A stretch of DNA of 64,000 nucleotides from Piscicola geometra. Its lineage: Eukaryota > Annelida > Clitellata > Hirudinida > Piscicolidae. The position numbers and the translations under genes were made by a program. Location: contig OX030957.1 of assembly GCA_943735955.1 (NCBI GenBank), positions 3,515,801-3,579,800 of the forward strand, read 5' to 3'. Numbering within the stretch: the first letter of the stretch is position 1; the number at the start of each line of letters is the position of its first letter. Below the pieces are notes generated by a model. That model searched no databases and was not told the origin of the DNA. It saw nothing but the letters and a program-made list of their open reading frames with translations. Shown here in pieces: positions 56,195-64,000 of this stretch.

Positions 56195-58648
56195 ATGAAA
56201 ATGAAAAAATTGAGGAAAAGAGGGAGGAGTATGTTGGAGGGATGGAAGAGGGAGGTGTGGAGGCTTCCGTTCGCTGCTGAGTGCCTTTCAGAGTACATCG
56301 CCTCTTGCTTGCTCGTCACGGTGAGTGCCGATTCGTCATGAGCCGATGCCGATGTTGCCGTTGTAGCATTGCCTTCGCAGTGGATTGCTAGTGATTCGAT
56401 ACAATGAAATGTTGCAGCACGATTGAATTCAGAGTATCATTTCTATAAATAATTTTTTTGTGGTTTTATATAAAAACATTGAAATTTCATATCTATTCAT
56501 TCAACTTTTTTAAAAGCACAGATGGTTACTGCTGCAGCGCCCACTCCAATCACCACAGCCACTTCTGCCTCCAAAAGTATCTTTGTGTCTGCTTTTTTGT
56601 TCGCTTCGTTGGAATCGTTTGGAGCCTTCGGTTGTTTTATGAACCCCACTGTGCTGGTGGTTTATGTGCTGGATGGCAGGATGACTGTGGTCAGAGGTGT
56701 GAAGTAGCCTATAATACTCTAGAATGTACTTTTTAAATGTTTTTAAATTAATTTTAATGCTCCTATTCAATATTTGTTTAAACAACTTTTAAAATTGAAA
56801 AGTAAAACTTAAGTCAAAGAAAACCAATTTTAAAATATTATTTGTGGAAAAGTATCTTATATAACATCAAAACTGATAGAATTAGCTGATTTTATTGACT
56901 GAATCTGTTCATGTCAACCAGGTCTAGCATTGTTGTTGGTGGAGATTTTAGCAATGCTTGCCGGAACGTATGTCGCTTACAAGTGAGTGACCTTTAAAAG
57001 TCAAAAAATTAGAACAAAAAAAATTCAAAAACTAAATATGGAGTTTTTGTTTTTATTTTGCGTCCAACACTTCTACAGCGTCATTTTTATTCCTTCACAC
57101 ACAGTCTAACGCCCTTTGAAGAGCAGGACATTTTTCTAGCACCTACTCCAATAAACACTGCAACATCCACTACACAAGTTCTACTCGTTGAAACTATCAT
57201 TTCCTTCTTCATCATCTTCGTCATCATCTCACTCACCGACCCTCGTCTCCATCACAGAAGAGAAAATTGTAATTTTCAAAATTCTTGTGGCGAAAGTAAT
57301 CATTGTCTTCGTCACGCATGGCACACAACCTTCCATCATCAAGCTGCTGTTCCGAACGATCACGATCCTGCAAATATTTTGTCTGCCAATAATCACAAAA
57401 TAAAGCCTCAATTTCCCCCAAAACCTTCTTGTAATCAATCTCATAACCAGAATCCTACTGAAAACAATGGTTTTAACTCACAACGAAAAACATCACAAGA
57501 ACAATTTCATAATCCACGTCATTCACCCACCCAAGCCATCTCAATCGACCTCAGCATAAAGCAACCATGCTCCTTCCACGGCTGTCTTCCAGCTCCTGCG
57601 CATACCCTTCCCAGCTTGACCATCGCCACGGCAGTCTCGATAGCTCCCTTAGTGGCTGTTGGTGCTTCATTCCTCGCTCTTCAATTCATTATTCTATTAA
57701 GAAGAAAACGCCTTTATTTCATTTTTATTCGAATGGACTTGACTCTCGAAAAAGGAATTTAATTAATTTTCATTATTTATCTCTTTACATTTTATGCGGC
57801 TCATGCGTGCGTACTTAATGCGTCTGTGCGGATGCAGGCAGCTTCATTGTAGTGAGGTCTTCAGACTGAGAGTGTGTAACGACTCTTTTGGTTTGACAAA
57901 TGCTTATTGGTCCTAGCTTCGAGTGCCACCGATGTCCTAGTAGCCCATAGGTGCGAACGAAAATTTCAAGTGACCATTATAACAATGGCATTTATTATTA
58001 TTAATAATATTATTATTATTGTTTTTCTAAAAATCTTTATATCTCTACGCGCAGGGTCACCTCACAGGGGGTGTTTTCAACCCCTTACTCATCCTGCCGA
58101 CAGCGATCCTCTCTCAGAGTTTTGGTCATGTTTGGGTGGGTGGGAGAGGAAGGGATGAGTGGGATGTGGGGATTTTTCGGTGGTGGGAGGATGCTAAAGA
58201 TGTCGAAATAAAAAATATTACAACTATGAATGCAAAGTCACATTTTTCTCCAAAAGATTTTAATTTTAAGTTTTTTAAATTTGAAAGTTTTTAAATTGAC
58301 AGAGTATTGGTAGAAATGTGATTTATACGAATAACAGCATGATGATGGAAATTGTGTACCTTTCTCTTATGACTTTCTGACGGATATTTTCTTTTATGAA
58401 TTATAATCTAACCCAAAAAAATTTTTTTGCATATGTTATTCAAAATTAAATTTGTATGCATATTATATACTAGTTTTTCAAGTAAAACTGATTTATAAAT
58501 GAAAGCTAGATGATGTAGCGCTCGTTTTTTTCTCCAGATTTACTGGCTGGGTCCAATGACAGGAGGGGTGCTGGCTTTGCAGTGCTACAAGGGACTCTCA
58601 TGGTTGAAAAATAAAAAAGAATTGTTTGTTGAAGAAACAAAATTTTGA
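56195..58648 (+). CDS. Aquaporin (MIP family) with NPT and NPL motifs
   Basis: This is a six-helix membrane channel for water or small solutes. Exons are 56195-56320, 56522-56696, 56922-56982, 57105-57651 (or 57657), 58055-58135 and 58538-58648, all in phase. TM1 is in exon 1 (AAECLSEYIASCLLVT). Exon 2 has TM2 and the first half-helix, GCFMNPTVLVVYVLDGRM, where NPT replaces NPA. Exon 3 is LLVEILAMLAGTYVAY. Exon 4 has VLLVETIISFFIIFVIISL then TDPR, the usual TM4 pattern. An unusual loop of about 120 residues rich in His, Asn, Gln and Pro follows, then TM5. Exon 5 is HLTGGVFNPLLILPTAI, with NPL in place of the second NPA. Exon 6 is IYWLGPMTGGVLAL, the WxGP signature, and ends at TGA 58648. The C-terminal half resembles AQP11/12-type channels while TM4 looks classical, so the subfamily is open. 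The exon 4 donor is uncertain. An AATAAA lies at 58704. Confidence 0.82.
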
Positions 58649-58703
58649 TTCATTGTGCAAAACTGAATGAAATAGAGTTTTTTATAAAAGTATTGAAGTT
58701 TTT

Positions 58704-58709
58704 AATAAA
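58704..58709 (+). terminator. Polyadenylation signal of the aquaporin
   Basis: AATAAA occurs 56 bp after the stop codon, the first on this strand in that interval. AATAAA is common in such AT-rich DNA, so the call rests on position. Confidence 0.4.
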
Positions 58710-59146
58710 ATGTCTAAAAATATTTAAATTCTTTAAAAAAATTTTGAATTAGCTTTTTTTCATGGGGAATTAAAACCTTAATAAATTAAAACAATAGTCT
58801 TCTATAAAACTTCTAGAGTGGAAAGCACTTTACTTAATAAAGGGATGAGAGAAACAAAGTACCATGTAATAAAAAGTGCTTTTAAACTTATTTAACCGAA
58901 ATTTACCACATTTTAATCAAAAATAACCTGACAAAAAGCAGATTTTTCGTTCAATTTTCATATTTTTATTTTAGAAAGTTCAATAATTCATCATTCAAGT
59001 TACTTGAAAGCCATTGAAAAACAAGTTGTGGCCAATTATTCGAAAAATTGTTGGTAACCATGAAAAGAAGTTGCTAAAGTTGAAAGACAGAAAAAAATTA
59101 TTTGAATGAGTGGCCACAATTATTGTAAACATGTTTTCTTCATCTT

Positions 59147-59152
59147 TTATTT
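59147..59152 (-). terminator. Polyadenylation signal of the Hox gene
   Basis: On the minus strand AATAAA occurs about 100 bp after the Hox stop codon. The two convergent genes would then end about 440 bp apart. Confidence 0.35.
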
Positions 59153-59248
59153 CGTAACACAATATCCTATTGTAATAAAATATTGAAGCTCGTGTGTTCA
59201 ATTCACAAAGCCCTTTTGATGAATTATTTGCTCAAAAGTCTTGTCTTT

Positions 59249-60644
59249 TTAGCTCTTTTTTCTCTGATAACTTTCAGCTTCTTCATCTTCATCAAACACA
59301 TCTTCTTTCACCATCATCTTGATGCGACTTCTGAGTTTTTTCTTCTTCATTCTTCTGTTCTGGAACCACACCTTCACTTGTCGTTCAGTCAGTGCCAGCA
59401 AGCAAGCCAATTCGAACCTGTTGTTGCGGAAGATGAGTAATCGTGGAGAAGATTGCCTCTCCAAGCTTTCCGAAGCAGAATTTGTTATTGCATGAATATT
59501 TATAATGCCGGGAAGCCTTTTGAAACAATTGTATTTTTAATGTAAAACTATTTTTAAAAGTAGTTATTTTCTTCAAAACGAATTTTTTTTTAAAATTAAG
59601 AATACAAATTCTACTTTCACCTCTTCTGCTTGGAGACGTAACCATGACGACTGAAGTGAGATTCTAACACCTCGGTCTGCTGCCTGCTGTATGGAGTCCT
59701 GCGTCTCCTGGGGTCTGTGGAGTGAGTGATGGGTGGTGTGGGAGGAAGGAGGATGAGTGAGTGATGGGTGGTGTGGGAGGAAGGAGGATGAGTGAGTGAG
59801 TGAGTGATGGGAGATTTGGATTGAAGGATGAGTGAGTGATGAGAGATTTGGAAGGAGGGATGAGTGAGTGATGGGAGATTTGGAAGGAGGGATGAGTGAG
59901 TGAGTGAGTGATGAGAGATTTGGAAGGAGGGATGAGTGAGTGAGTGAGTGATGAGAGATTTGGAAGAAGGGATGAGTGAGTGATGGGAGATTTGGAAGGA
60001 GGGATGAGTGAGTGAACTGATGGGAGTTGCAGAGTGAGTGGATTGATGGATGCAGGCAGATTGATGATTGATGCGAAATCGTACGTTCATAAGACTCAGA
60101 TTTTAGAGATAAAATTCTTTTTAAACTGGGGAGGGGAAGTTGGACGAATTATACCTGGGTCTTTTAGTTTTTCTTCTACTTTTTGAACGCAATTTGTTTT
60201 ATTTTCGCTCGAAAGTGTGTTGCGGAAATGGGGAGAGGAAGAAGTAGTTAATAAGTGTTTGTTTGGAAAGAACTCTTGCTGTGAAGAATGTGGGAAAGTA
60301 AATTGCTGGGAGACTTGTGAGGGTTGTGTGGGTGCGTGTGTGTGTGAGAGGGGTTGACGGATCGGGGATAGTTGAAGGCTCGATTGAGTTTGGAAGCTGG
60401 ACGAATGACTGCCAAATGATGGATGGATAAGAAAAGTATTCCTATATTCTAAGTTATGTTTTGTGCTCGAGTGAACATCCGAAAAGTATTTATTCTTCAA
60501 GTCTGAGTTGTTGATGAAAGGTTGGTTGCTTGGATAAGCATTAGACAGGGAATTCAGGTAAACATTTGGGTAGGGATTGAGAATGCTGCACTGACTGGCA
60601 GGTGTTTTGAATTGAGGGTGGTGGCAGAAGCATTGTTGATACAT
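59249..60644 (-). CDS. Posterior-class Hox homeodomain protein (Abd-B/Post type)
   Basis: This is a nuclear transcription factor patterning the posterior axis, 250 residues. Exons are 60644-60155, 59714-59621 and 59417-59249, with phases matching at both junctions. It starts at ATG 60644 (MYQQCFCHHPQFKTP). The N-terminal 163 residues are Ser/Pro/Asn/Gln-rich. The homeodomain begins PRRRRTPYSRQQTEVLESHF (exon 2), continues GYVSKQKR, then FELACLLALTERQVKVW and FQNRRMKKKKL (exon 3). Tyr8, Leu16, Phe20, Trp48, Phe49, Gln50, Asn51 and Arg53 are all in place. KPY/TPY at positions 6-8, VKVWFQNRRMK and the basic C-terminal end fit posterior Hox, closest in my memory to Post-type genes of spiralians. 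An intron splits the homeodomain codon for residue 31, which is unusual for Hox. No hexapeptide is obvious, as expected for this class. The intron before the homeodomain is filled by a minisatellite. Orthology to a numbered group is not decidable here. Confidence 0.85.
59720..60030. repeat. GAGTGAGTGATGGGAGATTTGG-type minisatellite in the Hox intron
   Basis: Units of about 30-45 bp combine GATGAGTGAGTG, ATGGGAGATT and TGGAAGGAGG, with 8-9 irregular copies. On the Hox strand the array is pyrimidine-rich (CACTCACTC...) and runs up to the acceptor of exon 2 at 59715. One frame stays open across the whole array into exon 2, so it could in principle be read, but the clean donor at 60154 argues that it is intronic. 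Confidence 0.9.
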
Positions 60645-60649
60645 TGCGA

Positions 60650-61500
60650 CAAAGTGTTAGGCAAGTTATTTTTATTCAAAAAAAACTATAGGTTACTTGA
60701 TCGGTTAAGATTAAATCATCTCAGAGATGCCTAAATACGCTAATGATGCTGAAGACAGCTCCAACCCTTGATGCCTGGGTGGCAAACTGCTCCAACATAA
60801 ACTTATCGACTTTGTGGATTAGACAATTTTCTAGTCTTTTCATTAGACAAACAACATATGTTAAACCCAACTAAACGAACAACTAACTAGATTTAAATTT
60901 TTTTGCTACAATTATAACATTTATTAATAAAAAGAACCTTTAAAACAACTTTATTTTCATTCTCAGCCAGTCTATCAAGACAACCTTCCTTTACTACGCC
61001 TCAAGCGACGCTAACGACTGATTATGGAGGAGACACTTGAGGAGGTGGACGAATAGCACCTCCAAACGACAGCTACCACTTGCATGAAACCACTTCAGAC
61101 TCGCTAGCCCCTGCAATCATTGCAATGGCATTGTTGAGGAGGCAATACTGATAATTACGTTCAATAAATTTTTCTATTATAGTTTAACATTAATGAAGTA
61201 TATATATTTGTTTATAAGGAATGATAATTTTATTAATGAAAATAAAACAATAGATGAATTGATAGAGATAAGAGCATCGGTGAATTATATGGCCCTTGGC
61301 TTTATGGTTCTTCAGAAGGCGGTTGGCTGACACAGTAACAGTTGTTGTAGTTGTTGTTGATGTTATTGTTGCTGTTGCTTTTGTTATTGTTTTTGCTCTT
61401 TTGTGTCATGAAGTTTAGTGATAACAATGAAAGCAGGTATATTCGTAAAAGAGTATTTGCGGTATTAGTTTAAAAAAAATAGAATTCGTTGAGATAGCTA
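60650..61500. other. Hox upstream region
   Basis: This is the likely 5' UTR and promoter side of the Hox gene. A GC-richer stretch at 60965-61145 has short open frames on both strands but no recognised product. A GTT-rich patch lies at 61340-61400. No TATA box or clear binding-site cluster is seen. Confidence 0.4.
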
Positions 61501-61502
61501 GA

Positions 61503-62006
<504 letters not shown>

Positions 62007-62009
62007 TAC

Positions 62010-63665
62010 CATTTATTTATAATTACAGTTTTTACGACATTTGAGAATCATAAACAAGCGAATTGAGTTTGTTTATTCGCAATCTGTTCTCCCGTTTTTT
62101 TAGAGGACAATTTATCGAGCAACAAGCACGTGGTGGAAAGAAGAAAGGAATCAATTTTGTGCTCACGCCTCACTCAAACTTAACTGATACGAGGGTTTAA
62201 GCCATTTGGTCGTGGATTTAAACTCTAAGAATTATAAATTCAACAATTTTTATTTTTTATTGAAACTTGAGGTTTATTTATATATGATTCGACAATTAAT
62301 AAACGAAAGCAGAACACGCGAAAACAAATCTTCAAGGCCAGTGTTGACCTTATGTGGCCAATGATGGTTTGTTTGGCGCCAAGAGACAGCCAGAAGTGTT
62401 GGTATCAGTGGTTCGATTAAATTCTTTATTGTCTTCACCTACCTCATCTTTATCACCTTTTAGTATTCTATTTTTTCAGTTATTATCATCAATATTTTAT
62501 CTTTTTTATTAGACCACCGCCATTATTTCTATTATTTTTCGAGCACCACTTTGGCGGTCGTAAAGCAATAATGAAGAGTCTCTAGCACAAACATTAGCTT
62601 TATCGGTGATCAGAAGAGAATTTAGGGTAAGGCAAGATACACTATTTTTTTCTTATACTAATAAAAAAATTATAAAATTTAAAATAAAAGTATTTATTTT
62701 AATGTTTTAATAGAAAATTTTAAACAAAATTTTATTGCATAAATATAAATTATGATAATGTTATAATTATTAATTTATTTGAAATTATTATTGCCGTTGA
62801 AGGCGATACATGCACATAGGCGGCATGACATTGTGACAGGACTCTACAGGGGTCAAATGAAAAGCATGCTTGCATTTCAACAAACCGTTTCTTTAGGAAT
62901 GCAGATTAGGGAGCTGTTGTCGGTGGACGCATCGTGAAGCTAAATCAAATACTATCGACGTTTACATTTCTTATTACAAAGTTTTTTGTGACTAAATTGT
63001 AAAAAATGAAAATGGAACATTCTAAAAAAAACATTATTAATTTTTTATGCATTAATTATTTTTTAGAGTTTTGTATTTTAAAAATTCAGAGAAAAAATGA
63101 ACTCATGCGATTTTATAAAAACCTCAAAACAAAATTTAAAGGCTAAAAGAAATTAAGGCACAAAAAATGTTTTAAATCTGAATTTTTTTACAGTTAAGAA
63201 CTTTAATAAAAAAAAATTCTAAGGGGAAAACTCGCGCTATTGAAATAACAAAATTTAGAAAGAATTCTTTAAAAAACAAATTGAATTAGCATTAACAATA
63301 GAATTTTCGATAAGAATTTATTGCAATAGGCATTCTTTCTTGAAAACACCCCTGTAATTTAAACAATTATTTTATTTTTGTAAAAAACACAGGAAAATAA
63401 ACTCGATGTATTTCCGAGCTAACAAGCCCCTAATGAACTTGGAAACAAACCACACAGAAGTGTTCAAGTGCGCATGATTTCAACAAAGTCATCACTTACT
63501 ATACGACGGAAACAACACTGGAACCGGTAGTTTCAACAAGAATCCAATCAAATGACCAAATGAATCAAGAAAAGACCAGTTTGAGTGGATAACATGACTC
63601 GAAAAATTAATCTGACTTTTAAATAAATGAAACTAAAAAAATTAAATAAGCAGCTTTTGCTTGGG
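62010..63665. other. Gene-free AT-rich stretch
   Basis: GC-richer patches at 62330-62420 and 62790-62940 carry no recognisable exon or repeat. Confidence 0.45.
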
Positions 63666-63669
63666 AAGC

Positions 63670-63755
63670 AGCGACCGAGAAGCATTCGAACGTGCCTGAT
63701 ACTGGGCACTACCAAGGCTAAACTCTAGGCGCTCAAACGGCATAACTACAACTTG
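63670..63755 (-). mobile_element. tRNA-like segment, possible SINE head
   Basis: On the minus strand GTTATGCCGTTTGAGCGCC, then TTTAGCCTTGG and, about 35 bp later, CACGTTCGAATGC resemble a tRNA 5' half and a B box with a long variable arm between them. Stems do not pair well, so it is not called as a tRNA gene. Confidence 0.3.
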
Positions 63756-63956
63756 AGACTATAAGCTCTTTCCTACAAGCACATCCACCCAATTGAATGA
63801 ATAATTCAAACAAAAAAACATTGTGATGACATATAAATTATATTATAATACTCTGAAAAGAATATGAAACAAATGCGCTAAATTAGAGAGGTCGATGGAG
63901 CAACATTGGCATTCTTGAATTTAATGGGAACAGGAATTATAGCAATAAATCCTTAC

Positions 63957-64000
63957 CACTCGCTCTCCTTCATTCGCCTCGTGAACATCAGAACCAACGG
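63957..64000 (-). CDS. Possible exon end at the right edge
   Basis: A GC-richer stretch ends in the good donor GAGTG|GTAAGG on the minus strand. Two frames stay open: one reads PLVLMFTRRMKESE, the other VGSDVHEANEGERV. It is too short to identify and the rest lies outside the window. Confidence 0.3.

Overview
The window is AT-rich nuclear DNA from an animal. Protein-coding exons are short islands of higher GC with GT/AG introns, read in the standard genetic code, in a background full of microsatellites, satellite DNA, tRNA-derived SINEs and decayed hAT and LINE copies. The gene content (an anoctamin, a peptide-type GPCR, a class I bHLH E-protein, an aquaporin and a posterior Hox gene) shows a bilaterian. 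The form of the posterior Hox homeodomain and of the FMRFamide-receptor-like GPCR fits a protostome, perhaps a spiralian, but the sequence alone does not settle the phylum.

Layout. 1-4055 (minus) holds eleven exons of an ANO8-like anoctamin that runs off the left edge. 4.06-8.7 kb is repeat-rich: a SINE, a hAT-type foldback element, a second TIR element wrapped round a TAA array, and a LINE remnant. 8.75 kb (minus) is an isolated terminal-exon-like island. 11.25-12.35 kb is a 16-bp satellite, and 17.4-18.7 kb holds CAT, ACT and AAT arrays. 22.6-38.8 kb (minus) is a seven-transmembrane receptor whose 12.6-kb first intron contains a SINE, a broken hAT transposase, a 1-kb ATCC array and two LINE fragments. 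44.8-46.9 kb (plus) is an E-protein gene with a possible duplicated last exon. 48.45-50.17 kb is a 1.7-kb GAGT array that looks almost perfect. 56.2-58.6 kb (plus) is an aquaporin, and 59.2-60.6 kb (minus) is a posterior Hox gene, convergent with it. 61.5-62.0 kb is an AGT array. The right edge may carry an exon of a further minus-strand gene.

Gene models were built by hand: splice phases were matched exon by exon and the joined protein checked against remembered family motifs. The anoctamin, E-protein, aquaporin and Hox models keep frame across every junction. The weakest points are the 27-bp second exon of the GPCR, the exon 4 donor of the aquaporin and the N-terminus of the E-protein. The genes are a linkage group of unrelated functions; I see no operon-like or cassette-like system. 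The most notable signals are tandem repeats that supply splice acceptors, the very long GAGT array, a satellite in which nearly every unit carries a TAATTA homeodomain core, a posterior Hox homeodomain split by an intron, and an aquaporin with NPT/NPL in place of both NPA motifs.
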